Of a stretch of DNA of 27,930 nucleotides, positions 1-8,125 are shown piece after piece. The stretch is from Treponema sp. (GTDB lineage: Bacteria > Spirochaetota > Spirochaetia > Treponematales > Treponemataceae), in the NCBI GenBank assembly GCA_018384055.1, contig JAHAZL010000016.1, positions 1 to 27,930 on the forward strand, written 5' to 3'. Position 1 is the stretch's first letter. Each line of letters opens with the position of its first letter. The position numbers and the translations under genes were made by a program. The notes below the pieces were generated by a model. It did no database searches and was not told where the DNA came from. It saw only the letters and a list, made by a program, of their open reading frames with translations.

Positions 1-1
1 C

Positions 2-136
2 TTAAAAGGTTTGTGCCCGGAAGAAAATGTAATTTTTTTGATTTCAAAAAATCTATTACCAGATAGACCTGGTCGTTCTTTTGAATTGAATTTGAAACCC
101 AAGTCATGCACATATTTTTGCTATAGATCGGCTTAA
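2..136 (+). CDS. 3' end of an ORF running off the left edge, possibly a transposase C-terminus
   Basis: Frame 2 is open from the window edge to a TAA at 134-136, giving 44 residues that contain the stretch RPGRSFE followed by a basic, aromatic tail ending CYRSA. Tails of this kind, with a proline-glycine-arginine-serine stretch and scattered Lys/Arg, occur at the C-termini of some DDE transposases, but the piece is too short to assign. The main argument for a mobile element is its position: it stops directly next to a second ORF (137-631) that continues in the same frame but has no start codon. Alternatively both are parts of one decayed gene with an in-frame stop at 134. Low confidence in the family. 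Confidence 0.3.
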   Translation, partial: LKGLCPEENVIFLISKNLLPDRPGRSFELNLKPKSCTYFCYRSA

Positions 137-631
137 GTTAATGACATTGACATTTCATACTTTACAAATGTTTCATTAGCTTCGGAAAACCTCAACAAAG
201 CAAATAACTTTTGTGACAAGAATGGAAAAAAGATTGGTGAAACGGAATGTCTTGCAACAGAAGCTGATATCTCAGGAAACTTTGTAGATACAGGAATCAG
301 GGCTGCTACAGGTGATGTAACAGTATATGTAGAACTTCTTGCAGGTGGTCCTGACACAGATGAAGACGGAAAGGTTGAGTCTGATGAAGGGAATGGTTCT
401 TACGAAATCAAGATTTATGACTCTGAAGCTTGGGATGCAACTGCAAAGAAGCTTAAGACAGATGCATCGGCAAAGAAGACAAATACTATTGAAGCTGCAA
501 AGACAGGTGATACAAAGGCTACACAGTATAAGCTCGGTATGTACCTCAATGCTTATGCAAATTCTACGCTCAAGGGAAAGGTTACTCTCGTAGATACAAT
601 CAACGAATGTGAAATCGAATTCGAAGACTAA
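137..631 (+). pseudogene. Start-less 3' remnant of an acidic, probably exported protein gene
   Basis: The frame ending at the TAA at 629-631 is open back to the stop at 134-136, about 164 codons. It has no ATG, GTG or TTG near its beginning; the first in-frame ATG is at about codon 135. The encoded segment is rich in Asp, Glu, Lys, Thr and Ala. It contains a calcium-loop-like DTDEDGKVESDEG stretch around residues 73-85 and an alternating beta-rich pattern such as VTVYVELL, which suggests an extracellular or surface protein. Codon use matches the resident genes, so this was recently a functional gene. The likely explanation is loss of the 5' part, by insertion of an element to the left or by an in-frame nonsense mutation. 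A terminator follows 24 bases after the stop. The family is not recognised. Confidence 0.55.
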
Positions 632-654
632 TCTTTAGTACTTGTTAAGATTAA

Positions 655-682
655 GGCCGTCCATTTGGGCGGTCTTTTTTTT
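655..682 (+). terminator. Rho-independent terminator
   Basis: An 8-bp stem (655-662 with 667-674, two G-U pairs) closes a 4-base ATTT loop and is followed by eight T residues. It lies directly downstream of the truncated ORF ending at 631. Confidence 0.85.
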
Positions 683-923
683 ATATTTATTACAAATGAC
701 TGTCCATAGAAAGTGTTGATGCGCCGATTGAGCAAGTCGGAACCAAGCGGCTTATACTAAATATGCGGTAGTTTTTAGCATTCTCCCATCCAGAAAAATC
801 GTCAGATTTTTCGAATCCGCGTGACATTCCCGTGAACGCCGTAGGCACGAACAAATCCGCTGGAATTTCATTTTATTTTTTCAAAAACAGCACATTTTTA
901 TATTTTTCGCGTTTATAAGATAT
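683..923. other. Intergenic region with small hairpins, no gene seen
   Basis: No convincing coding sequence. A perfect 8-bp hairpin lies at 793-812 (arms GAAAAATC and GATTTTTC, loop GTCA), and a weaker one at 831-849 (CGTG with CACG, inner GCC/GGC). Neither is followed by a T run, so they look like repeat remnants rather than terminators. A TATAAG hexamer at 914-919 may be the -10 box for the next gene; no good -35 box is visible. Confidence 0.4.
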
Positions 924-1808
924 ATGAGTGGGAAAGGAGAAATATTGAAATATAAACGCAAAGCGAAGGACTCTGTCTTTACAAATCTTTTTGGCAGAAA
1001 AAAGTATGCCCTGCAGCTTTTTAAGGTTCTTCATCCGGAAGAAAAGGATGCAACTGAAGATGACATAGAAATCATTACTATAGAAAACGTAATGACCGAC
1101 GGTATCTACAATGATCTTGGGCTTATGTTTAGAAGCAGACTAATTCTATTGGTTGAAGCACAGTCAACTTGGAATGGAAATATGGCAGCCCGCAGTCTTC
1201 TATATCTTTCGGAAACATATAAAAGGTATTTGGAAAAAAATAAAATTTCCCTTTTTACATCGTCAACAGTTGAACTGCCTGTACCTGAAGTATATGTAAT
1301 ATTCACAGGCGAAAAATCAAACCACCCTGAACGGATAAAACTTAATGATCATTTCCCCGACGGTACGGTTTCACCACTACAATTAAATGTCAAAATGATT
1401 TATGATAGCAAGGAAGGAGATATAATCTACCAGTATATTAATTTCTGCAAAGTATTTGACGAAATGCGGAAAAAATATCCTGAAAGCATTGTGCTTGCAG
1501 TCAAATATACCTTTAGGATTTGTTTTGATAAAAAGCTGCTGTCAGAATTCCTGAAGGAACATGAAACGGAGTTGAACGACATTATGTATGATTTTTTGTA
1601 TAACGAGGAATACTGGCGAAAGCTTATGCTGCGTGATGAGCGCAAGAAGGCCAGAGAAGAAGGATTAGCAGAAGGATTAGCAGAAGGTAGCCGGATGAAA
1701 TCCCTTGAAGTGGTTCAGACTGGAATTCAGATGAATCTTTCTGCAGAGCAAATTTCGAAACTTTCGGGTCTTTCGCTTTCTGAAGTTGAATCAATGATGC
1801 CTATGTAA
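924..1808 (+). CDS. Rpn-family / PD-(D/E)XK putative nuclease (transposase-like)
   Basis: Length and organisation fit the Rpn (recombination-promoting nuclease) / PDDEXK_2 family: DNA endonucleases often annotated as putative transposases, usually present as divergent paralogues. Visible features are an N-terminal DSVFTNLFG segment, the core DLGLMF...LILLVEAQ at about residues 64-80 (D64, E78, Q80 as the probable metal-binding set), and a C-terminal region with the repeated EGLAEG motif followed by a short helical tail. The EGLAEG repeat comes from a direct 12-base duplication near 1661-1684. The start is uncertain. ATG 924 has no Shine-Dalgarno sequence, while an in-frame TTG at 945 has AAAGGAG five bases upstream and would lose seven residues. 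Convergent with the GH94 gene. Family confidence is high; cellular role is unknown. Confidence 0.8.
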   Translation: MSGKGEILKYKRKAKDSVFTNLFGRKKYALQLFKVLHPEEKDATEDDIEIITIENVMTDGIYNDLGLMFRSRLILLVEAQSTWNGNMAARSLLYLSETYKRYLEKNKISLFTSSTVELPVPEVYVIFTGEKSNHPERIKLNDHFPDGTVSPLQLNVKMIYDSKEGDIIYQYINFCKVFDEMRKKYPESIVLAVKYTFRICFDKKLLSEFLKEHETELNDIMYDFLYNEEYWRKLMLRDERKKAREEGLAEGLAEGSRMKSLEVVQTGIQMNLSAEQISKLSGLSLSEVESMMPM

Positions 1809-1813
1809 AAAAA

Positions 1814-1852
1814 CAGCCCTCCGATCGCAAAATCAGAGGGCTGCGTTCTTTT
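1814..1852. terminator. Bidirectional terminator between convergent genes
   Basis: A perfect 8-bp stem (1814-1821 with 1836-1843) spans a 14-base loop. Read leftward it is followed by a seven-T run (A run at 1807-1813); read rightward by the interrupted run TTCTTTT. It lies between the convergent stops at 1808 and 1869 and probably serves the leftward GH94 gene best. Confidence 0.8.
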
Positions 1853-1868
1853 AAAGAATCAAATCAAC

Positions 1869-4295
1869 TTACATTCTTTCGTTTTCAACTGCGACTGCAT
1901 TCTTGCCCATGTAGGCAACAATCTTGCTGCCGTCTTTAAGCATTGATACAGGAACAACTGCTGCTTCGATTTTCTTTCCATCCACTTCGATGTATTCGAT
2001 ACCCTTGTTGACATGCTGGGGATTCTTTACTTCAATGTGGAGTTTCATACCTCTCCAGCGTCGGTCTGCTGTAAAGCCGTCCCAGTCTGCCTTGAGACAT
2101 GGATCAAGCAAGAGACCGTCGCACTGAGGTCTGATACCGAGCATGTACTGAGTAATGGAGTAGTAGTTCCATGTAGCGGCACCAGAAAGCCAGGATACTC
2201 TTGTGTTTCCTGCACGAGGGCTAACAGAAGAATATGTTGTCTGACCGATTACATAAGGTTCGCTCTGGCGAACTTCTGCCTTTGTGTTGTATGCAGCAGG
2301 AAGGGCAGCCTTAAGGTATTCATAAGCCTGGTCTCCGTTTCCGCGCATGATTTCAGCGATAACGCCCCAACCCTGTGTATGATTGAAGATACCTGCATTT
2401 TCCTTAATGCCTGCAGGATATACAACAGATGTCATGATGTTGCGGCTTGCGTAAATGAATGGTGGAGCACAGAGCATGAGTCCGTAAGGTGTTGCAAGTT
2501 TTTCCTTTACGCTTGCAAGACAGTCGCGAACCTGATCTGGTGTTGCGGCTCCAGAAAGAACTGACCATACCTGAGTATTGAAGTAAATCTGTCCTTCTTC
2601 GATTGAGTGAGTTCCGTAAACTGTTCCGTCTTCAGCGATTGCCCAAACGAACCACTTTCCATCCCAGCACTTCTTCTGAATGTTTGCATCAAGCTTGTCG
2701 CGTTCTGCGATTGCCCACTTTGCTTCGTCTTCTTTTCCAAGGCGCTTTGAAATGTCTGCATAAGTTGTAAGTCCAAGGCGGAGCTGGAATGCAACGAAGA
2801 GGGATTCACCGTGGTAGCCAAGTTTAAGACAGTCGTTCCAGTCTGCAAGGAGTCCGCAAGGGAGCCCGTTTGCACCCGTTCTTTCAAGGTTGAAAAGGAG
2901 AGCCTGCTTAAGGTGTCCGTATACTGTTGCTTCTCCCTGGTCTGCGTAAGGAACTACACGGTTGTAGAAGTCAAACTTGCCTGTTTCTGCAACAAAACAC
3001 GGAATTGCATTGAAGAACCACTGGCAGTCGTCTGAACGGAATTCTTCTGCCGGAATCATCTTCTGCTTTCCTGCAACGAAGTCCTTTGAAATAACAGGAA
3101 GGGCACCGCCGTTTGCAAACTGTCCGCTCAAGAGGCGAACAAGGCGTTCTTCAGCTTCTTCTGGGATTGCTGCTGATACACCGAGGATATCCTGAACTGA
3201 ATCACGGTAGCCGAGGCCGTCGCGTTCTCCGTTGTAAACGAGGGAAGCTGCACGAGACCATGCAAATGTAATGAGACAGTTGTAAAGTCCCCAGACATTT
3301 ACTGTGTGGTTGATGTCTTCGTCTGGAGTCTTAACATTAAGGCTTCCGAGCTTTGCGTGCCATGCCTTGACCAGCTTGTCGAATTCTTCATCGCACTTTG
3401 CGATTGAACCGAATTCCTTGACTGCCTTTTCTCCTTCAACATTTGCATCGCCGATGCCAAGGAGAACTACAAGCTCCTTTGTTTCGCCAGGTGCAAGTTC
3501 GATGTCAGACTGCATTGAGCCACAGATGTTGTCACCGTATGCATTAGAATTCTTGCATTCCCCGTTGATGACTGAATCAGGTTCCTTGTAGCTTCCGTAT
3601 GTGCCGATGAATGACTGGCGGTCTGTATCGTAACCTGTCATTGGCTGTCCAACGAGGGCCATCCATTCGCTCATGTAGTCACCGATGGCTGGGTTCTTCT
3701 GGTGCTGAAGGTAAAGGTTTTCGTGGATGGAATAGCGGAGCATGTTCTCCTTTGCCTTTTCTCCCTTACAGATGAAGATGGAATACTGAAGATTAACCTG
3801 GTCCTGAGTTGTGTTCCACTGGTTAGAGAATTCACAGTATGTGAAAGCACGGAGTTTTCTTGCCTTTGAACCTGTGTTTGTTACCTTGAGCCTCCAGTAT
3901 TCGAATGTCTGCCCAAGAGGAACAAAGTACTTTGCTTCAGACTTGATGCCTTCATATTCAGTTTCGAAGATAGAGTAAGCAGTACCGTGGCGGCAGATGC
4001 TCTTGTATTTGTCGAGTGGTTTTCCTACAGGCTGCCATGAAGCAGACCAATAGTCCTTGCTTTCCATGTCGCGAAGGTAGAAGTATCTTCCCGGCTGATC
4101 CATTGGGATTGAGTTGAATCTGAGGCGCATGAATCTTCCCTGTGCACCAGATTTGTAAAAACCGTAACCGCCAGCATTGTTTGTGATGACAGCACCGTAT
4201 TCTGTAGAACCAAGATAGTTGCTCCAAGATGTAGGTGTGTCAGGGCGTGTTACAACGTATTCCATTGCTTCATCGTCAAAATAGCCGTACTGCAT
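1869..4295 (-). CDS. GH94 glycoside phosphorylase, probably cellobiose phosphorylase
   Basis: An 808-residue enzyme of the expected family length, without a signal peptide, so cytoplasmic. GH94 enzymes cleave a beta-glucoside with phosphate to give glucose 1-phosphate plus a sugar, saving ATP. The N-terminal beta-sandwich opens with the family signature GYFDD...YVVTRP and NYLGS. The catalytic (alpha/alpha)6 barrel holds YRDSVQD (R364, D369, matching sugar-binding residues of cellobiose phosphorylases) and ADWNDCL with the presumed general acid Asp488. SWLSGAATW corresponds to the phosphate-binding loop. Substrate is less certain: the N-terminus also resembles chitobiose phosphorylases, and laminaribiose is possible. 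AAAGGAG lies six bases before the ATG. Divergent from an ABC importer gene, which fits uptake of disaccharides followed by phosphorolysis. Family confidence is very high, cellobiose specificity moderate. Confidence 0.9.
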   Translation of the reverse strand: MQYGYFDDEAMEYVVTRPDTPTSWSNYLGSTEYGAVITNNAGGYGFYKSGAQGRFMRLRFNSIPMDQPGRYFYLRDMESKDYWSASWQPVGKPLDKYKSICRHGTAYSIFETEYEGIKSEAKYFVPLGQTFEYWRLKVTNTGSKARKLRAFTYCEFSNQWNTTQDQVNLQYSIFICKGEKAKENMLRYSIHENLYLQHQKNPAIGDYMSEWMALVGQPMTGYDTDRQSFIGTYGSYKEPDSVINGECKNSNAYGDNICGSMQSDIELAPGETKELVVLLGIGDANVEGEKAVKEFGSIAKCDEEFDKLVKAWHAKLGSLNVKTPDEDINHTVNVWGLYNCLITFAWSRAASLVYNGERDGLGYRDSVQDILGVSAAIPEEAEERLVRLLSGQFANGGALPVISKDFVAGKQKMIPAEEFRSDDCQWFFNAIPCFVAETGKFDFYNRVVPYADQGEATVYGHLKQALLFNLERTGANGLPCGLLADWNDCLKLGYHGESLFVAFQLRLGLTTYADISKRLGKEDEAKWAIAERDKLDANIQKKCWDGKWFVWAIAEDGTVYGTHSIEEGQIYFNTQVWSVLSGAATPDQVRDCLASVKEKLATPYGLMLCAPPFIYASRNIMTSVVYPAGIKENAGIFNHTQGWGVIAEIMRGNGDQAYEYLKAALPAAYNTKAEVRQSEPYVIGQTTYSSVSPRAGNTRVSWLSGAATWNYYSITQYMLGIRPQCDGLLLDPCLKADWDGFTADRRWRGMKLHIEVKNPQHVNKGIEYIEVDGKKIEAAVVPVSMLKDGSKIVAYMGKNAVAVENERM

Positions 4296-4325
4296 TCTGA
4301 ACTCCTTTCATTGTTTTATTATTTC

Positions 4326-4353
4326 AATATACAGAAAATATATTGTTTGTCTA
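4326..4353 (-). promoter_or_regulatory. Candidate sigma-70 promoter of the GH94 gene
   Basis: Read leftward: TAGACA (4353-4348), 16-base spacer, TATATT (4331-4326), then about 30 bases to the ATG at 4295, with AAAGGAG at 4302-4308. Moderate match to consensus. Confidence 0.45.
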
Positions 4354-4517
4354 CATTCAATCATAAAAATGCAGGCAACTTCTAAAAGTTAACAATATGA
4401 ATCGTTTTTCTTCTATTGAAAATATTTGAAATCTTATGATTTTTTTTGGAAATGGAAGAAACGCTCAATAAATTGAAGAATTTTCACCTTAGAATAGTGA
4501 TTTTGGTAAGAATTTGT
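4354..4517. other. Middle of the divergent GH94/ABC intergenic region
   Basis: An AT-rich stretch in the 381-base gap between divergent genes. No small ORF or strong hairpin was seen; it probably separates the two promoters. Confidence 0.4.
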
Positions 4518-4546
4518 TTGACAATTTAATATCGGGGACTTATACT
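4518..4546 (+). promoter_or_regulatory. Near-consensus sigma-70 promoter of the ABC sugar importer
   Basis: Perfect TTGACA at 4518-4523, 17-base spacer, TATACT at 4541-4546. The predicted start is near 4553, leaving a leader of about 120 bases before the ATG at 4677. This is the best-matching promoter in the window, in keeping with strong expression of a binding lipoprotein. Confidence 0.8.
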
Positions 4547-4553
4547 AATATTT

Positions 4554-4566
4554 GAAACCGGTTGCC
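4554..4566. promoter_or_regulatory. Candidate LacI-family operator over the transcription start
   Basis: The palindrome AACCGGTT at 4556-4563 sits 9-16 bases after the -10 box, where a bound repressor would block initiation. Many LacI/GalR-family operators are palindromes with a central C-G step flanked by AAAC/GTTT-like arms. A LacI-type gene closes the same cluster (9732-10745). The binding link is inference. Confidence 0.5.
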
Positions 4567-4676
4567 CGTATGGACGTCCGGATTTTAAATCTTAACCCTC
4601 GGGTTCCTAATTAAAAATTTAAAAATAGTGGAGTCCGATGTAATATTTTCATATGCATAACTAATAGGAGGAACGT

Positions 4677-5975
4677 ATGAAGAAATTGGTTGCAGTTGCT
4701 GCTGCAGTAGCATGTGCATCACTTGCACTCGTAGGATGTGCAAAGAAAGACGGAGCATCAGCTGGTAAGGATGCAAGCAACAAGCTCGTAGTATGGTCGT
4801 TCACAGACGAATTGGACGGAATGATCACAAAGTATTTCCAGGAAGATGGTCGCTTCAAGGGTAAGTATGAAATCGAATACTCACTCACACCAACAGACCA
4901 GTTCCCAAACAAGCTTGACCCAGTTCTCGCATCTGGTTCAGGATGTCCAGACGTTTTCGCTCTCGAAGACGCATTCGTTCGCAAGTATGTTGAATCAGGA
5001 CTTCTCCTTGATCTTACAGACGTATACAACGAAATCAAAGACAAGATGATTGCTTACCCAGCAGAAGTTGGTACATACAACGGAAAGGTTTACGGTCTCT
5101 CATGGCAGGTAACACCAGGTGCTGTATTCTACCGCCGCTCACTCGCAAAGAAGTACCTCGGAACAGATGATCCAGCAGAAGTACAGAAGGCTCTTGCTAA
5201 CTGGGACAAGTTCCTTGAAACAGCAGAACTCCTCAAGAATAAGTCAAACGGAAACTGCTACATCATTTCTTCAACAGGTGACCTCTTCAAGCCATACGCA
5301 TCTGGCCGCAAGGATCCATGGGTAGTAAACAACAAGCTCGTTGTAGATCCACTTATGGAAGAATATATGAAGATGTGTAAGGTTCTTAAGGATCGTGGTC
5401 TTGAAGGTCGTGTTGGTCAGTGGTCAGAAGGTTGGTTCGCTGGTATGAAGGGTGTTCTTGCTGATGAAGCAGGAAACACAAAGGAAGTATTCTCTTACTT
5501 CCTCCCAACATGGGGTCTCCACTATGTTCTTAAGACAAATGCTCCAGAAACATCAGGTGACTGGGCAATGTGTGCTGGTCCAGTAGGATACCGCTGGGGT
5601 GGTACATGGGTAGGTGCATGGGCAAAGACAAAGAACCCAAATGCAGCTAAGGAACTCATCAAGTACGTAGCTACAGACGATACATTCCTTGAAAACTGGG
5701 CAAAGGACACTGGCGACGTTGTTTCTAACGCTAAGGTTATTGCAAAGGTTAAGGATAACTTCTCTGAAGCATTCCTTGGTGGACAGAACCACTATGCAGA
5801 ATTTGCTGAAATGGCAAAGTCTGTTAACGGAAAGCTCTCACAGGGTACAGACCAGGCTATCGAAGGAATCTTCGGTGAAGCTGTAGGTTCTTACGTAAAC
5901 GGTGAAAAGTCTATGGAACAGGCAATCGCTGACTTCAAGGAACAGGTTGCTGCACAGCTTTCACTTGCTAACTAA
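4677..5975 (+). CDS. ABC sugar transporter substrate-binding lipoprotein
   Basis: A 432-residue family 1 extracellular solute-binding protein. The N-terminus MKKLVAVAAAVACASLALVGC is a lipoprotein signal ending in an LVGC lipobox, so Cys21 would be lipidated and the protein anchored at the membrane. The mature part begins with a Lys-Asp-rich linker and then KLVVWSFTDELDG, typical of maltose/oligosaccharide binders. Tryptophan-rich segments (SWQVTPG, GQWSEGWFAG, YRWGGTWVGAW) may stack on sugar rings. The start is fixed by AGGAGG five bases upstream. Codon use is strongly biased, unlike flanking genes, indicating high expression. It is followed by a strong hairpin and then two permease genes. 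With a xylosidase and GH94 phosphorylase nearby, xylo- or cello-oligosaccharide is the likely ligand, but the sequence does not settle this. Confidence 0.93.
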   Translation: MKKLVAVAAAVACASLALVGCAKKDGASAGKDASNKLVVWSFTDELDGMITKYFQEDGRFKGKYEIEYSLTPTDQFPNKLDPVLASGSGCPDVFALEDAFVRKYVESGLLLDLTDVYNEIKDKMIAYPAEVGTYNGKVYGLSWQVTPGAVFYRRSLAKKYLGTDDPAEVQKALANWDKFLETAELLKNKSNGNCYIISSTGDLFKPYASGRKDPWVVNNKLVVDPLMEEYMKMCKVLKDRGLEGRVGQWSEGWFAGMKGVLADEAGNTKEVFSYFLPTWGLHYVLKTNAPETSGDWAMCAGPVGYRWGGTWVGAWAKTKNPNAAKELIKYVATDDTFLENWAKDTGDVVSNAKVIAKVKDNFSEAFLGGQNHYAEFAEMAKSVNGKLSQGTDQAIEGIFGEAVGSYVNGEKSMEQAIADFKEQVAAQLSLAN

Positions 5976-5997
5976 TTTGATTAGTGTTTAATACCTG

Positions 5998-6040
5998 ATA
6001 TAGCCGCCTGGAAACAGGCGACTATATTGGGTTTTTTTTT
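5998..6040 (+). terminator. Strong hairpin terminator/attenuator after the binding-protein gene
   Basis: A 13-bp stem with one C-A mismatch (5998-6010 with 6015-6027), GAAA tetraloop, then GGG and nine T residues. It lies between the binding-protein gene and the first permease gene, so it should give excess binding-protein mRNA with partial readthrough to the permeases. Confidence 0.88.
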
Positions 6041-6074
6041 GTCCGGTTTCTGCCGGAATTTGTGAGGTGCTTTG

Positions 6075-7208
6075 ATGAAGAAAAAATCCGGAATAGAAAC
6101 TAGAGTTAACAGAGCAGGTGCAGTTTTTGTTCTGCCTTTTATCCTGGTTTACGCAGCATTCCAATTTTGGCCTGTAATCTATACCCTTCTGCTCGGTTTC
6201 AGCGACATAAAGGGCTTCAAGACAGATATGGGCTTTGTTGGTCTTGAAAACTTTAAGAGGCTTGTTACAGACAAGTACTTCTGGGATTCTGTTTACAATA
6301 CTTTCTGTATGTGGGGACTTAACTTTGCCCCTCAGCTTAGTATTGCTCTTATTTTTGCAATCTGGTTCACAGATTTCCGTTTGAATTTGAAATGTAAAGG
6401 TATATTCAGAGCCGTATTCTATATGCCAAACTTGCTTACAACAGCATCTATTGCTATTTTGTTCCGCAGTTTGTTTGCATATCCAATTGGTCCTGTTAAC
6501 CAGTTCCTTACTGGTACCTTGAATATATGGGCTACTGAAATTGTTGATGGACAGGAAGTTCTCCGTGGTTTCAACTTTTTCCGTATGAATGTTACTCCAG
6601 ACAAGGATTACCTCATTGACTGGGTTCCAAGAATTATCGTTGCATTCATTCAGTGGTGGATGTGGTGTGGACATACTTTGATCATGCTTATGGCAGGTAT
6701 CACAAGTATTTCACCTTCATTGTACGAAGCCGCTGTTGTTGACGGTGCAAACCAGAGGCAGCAGACATGGATGATTACAATCCCATTGCTTCGCCCAATG
6801 ATGCTTTACCTCCTCGTAACATCAATGATTGGTGGTATGCAGCTCTTCGAAATTCCATTCCTTCTTACAGATATGCGCGGTGGCCCTCGCTATGCTATCA
6901 GAACAATGGGTGTTTACCTGTATAATATGGGCTTCCAGGGAAAGACTGACTATTCTTATGCAGCAGCAATTGCCATTGGAGTGTTCATCATTACAATCCT
7001 TCTTGCTACTATGATCAACCAGATGATTAAGGACCGTAAGTTCAACCAGTGGTGGTATCTCTTGCTTATGTTGGTTTTCATCATCGTTGGATTCGCTCTC
7101 TACATGTGGACAAGATTGTTTATTCTCTTGCTCGCATTCGGTTATGTTGGTGTTGGTGTAGTTGCACTTCATCACTACTTGTATGAAAAAAGGAGGAACA
7201 ATAGATGA
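6075..7208 (+). CDS. ABC sugar transporter permease (MalF/UgpA type) with extra C-terminal membrane segments
   Basis: Inner-membrane subunit of the importer, 377 residues from ATG 6075; GAGGTG five bases upstream favours this over the in-frame TTG at 6072. Transmembrane stretches are visible at about 17-41, 84-99, 112-135, 186-210, 242-265 and 294-315. The cytoplasmic EAA loop, which contacts the ATPase, is at 218-241 (EAAVVDGAN...IPLLRP). A periplasmic insert lies at about 140-183. Unusually, the protein continues about 55 residues past the normal last helix, with two more hydrophobic segments (about 327-345 and 347-366) and a basic tail. The stop overlaps the start of the next permease gene (ATGA at 7205-7208), indicating translational coupling. 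No ATPase gene is present in the window. Confidence 0.9.
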   Translation: MKKKSGIETRVNRAGAVFVLPFILVYAAFQFWPVIYTLLLGFSDIKGFKTDMGFVGLENFKRLVTDKYFWDSVYNTFCMWGLNFAPQLSIALIFAIWFTDFRLNLKCKGIFRAVFYMPNLLTTASIAILFRSLFAYPIGPVNQFLTGTLNIWATEIVDGQEVLRGFNFFRMNVTPDKDYLIDWVPRIIVAFIQWWMWCGHTLIMLMAGITSISPSLYEAAVVDGANQRQQTWMITIPLLRPMMLYLLVTSMIGGMQLFEIPFLLTDMRGGPRYAIRTMGVYLYNMGFQGKTDYSYAAAIAIGVFIITILLATMINQMIKDRKFNQWWYLLLMLVFIIVGFALYMWTRLFILLLAFGYVGVGVVALHHYLYEKRRNNR

Positions 7209-8047
7209 AAAGCGATAGAGCAACCCTTACCGCCAAAAGATCGATAGTTTATGTTCTCATGATCGTCTTTACAATTATAGCGGTTGTGCCAATTTATTTG
7301 ATGCTTATCAATGCAACACGTTCGAATGCACAGATTAACGAAGGTCTTTCTTTCCTTCCTGGTGGAAATACAATGACAAACTGGAAGAACCTTACAAACC
7401 GTAACTTCCAGATTTGGCAAGGTTTCAGCAACAGTGCTTTCATTTCTGTTTGTTGTACAGTGCTTGGTGTTTACTTCTCTACACTTACAGCATATGCAAT
7501 TCATGTATATAGATTTAAAGGTCGAAATTTCCTTTGGGCATTCATCCTTATCGTTATCATGATTCCAGGTACACTTTCATTCATTGGTTTCTACCAGTTC
7601 ATGGCTAAGTGTCACCTTACAAACAGTTTCATTCCTTTGATTGTTCCAACAATCGCTTCTGCAGGTACTGTATTGTTCATCAAACAGTATATGGAATCAA
7701 TCCTTTCATTTGAACTTATCGATGCTGGTCGTATCGATGGTGCAGGTGAATTCATGATCTTCAATATCGTTATTCTTCCAATTATGATTCCTGCTCTTGC
7801 AGCACAGTGTATCTTCTCTTTCGTTGGTTCATGGAACAACTTCATGACACCATTCGTTCTCCTTTCGGATCAGAAGAAGTATACACTTCCTATGCTTGTT
7901 CAGACACTTCGTGGTGATATCTACCGTACAGAATACGGTTCAATCTACCTTGGTGTTGCTGTATCCCTTATTCCAATTCTTGTATTCTATGCATTCATGT
8001 CTAGATACATCATTTCCGGAATTACAATGGGTTCTGTAAAGGAATAG
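7205..8047 (+). CDS. ABC sugar transporter permease (MalG/UgpE type)
   Basis: The second membrane subunit of the importer, 280 residues, the usual size for this family. Six hydrophobic segments are visible, beginning at about residue 13. The EAA-type loop reads ELIDAGRIDGAG...LPIMIPAL from Glu170, with the conserved glycine and proline. The start ATG overlaps the stop of the preceding permease by four bases; AGGAGG at 7191-7196 lies inside that upstream gene, so the two are translationally coupled and probably made in equal amounts. Together with the lipoprotein at 4677-5975 it forms a carbohydrate uptake (CUT1-type) importer that would borrow an ATPase from elsewhere. A strong terminator follows at once. 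Confidence 0.92.
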   Translation: MKSDRATLTAKRSIVYVLMIVFTIIAVVPIYLMLINATRSNAQINEGLSFLPGGNTMTNWKNLTNRNFQIWQGFSNSAFISVCCTVLGVYFSTLTAYAIHVYRFKGRNFLWAFILIVIMIPGTLSFIGFYQFMAKCHLTNSFIPLIVPTIASAGTVLFIKQYMESILSFELIDAGRIDGAGEFMIFNIVILPIMIPALAAQCIFSFVGSWNNFMTPFVLLSDQKKYTLPMLVQTLRGDIYRTEYGSIYLGVAVSLIPILVFYAFMSRYIISGITMGSVKE

Positions 8048-8059
8048 TCCTAATTTTGC

Positions 8060-8096
8060 AGCAGGGTTTCCGGACTGGGAACCCTGCTTTTTTTTT
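8060..8096 (+). terminator. Rho-independent terminator after the permeases
   Basis: A 12-bp stem with one G-U pair (8060-8071 with 8077-8088), 5-base loop, then about nine T residues. Only 78 bases separate the permease stop from the GH43 start, and no clear promoter was seen between, so the GH43 gene probably relies on readthrough. Confidence 0.85.
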
Positions 8097-8125
8097 CATA
8101 AAAAATATTTTCTGGAGTTAAAATA

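Noticed and set aside
1661..1684. Tandem 12-base repeat in the Rpn-like gene
   Set aside because: Real, but EGLAEG/EGKAEG repeats are routine in this family's C-terminus and do not need a separate explanation.
2013..2564. 183-codon rightward ORF inside the GH94 gene
   Set aside because: Antisense shadow of a well-conserved enzyme; cysteine-rich, unnatural composition and no ribosome site.
6072..6074. TTG start for the first permease
   Set aside because: It lies directly before an ATG at 6075 which has the better spacing from GAGGTG.
5988..6674. 228-codon leftward ORF over the first permease gene
   Set aside because: Antisense to a clear permease; composition is a reflection of its codons, and its 3' end runs through the terminator hairpin.
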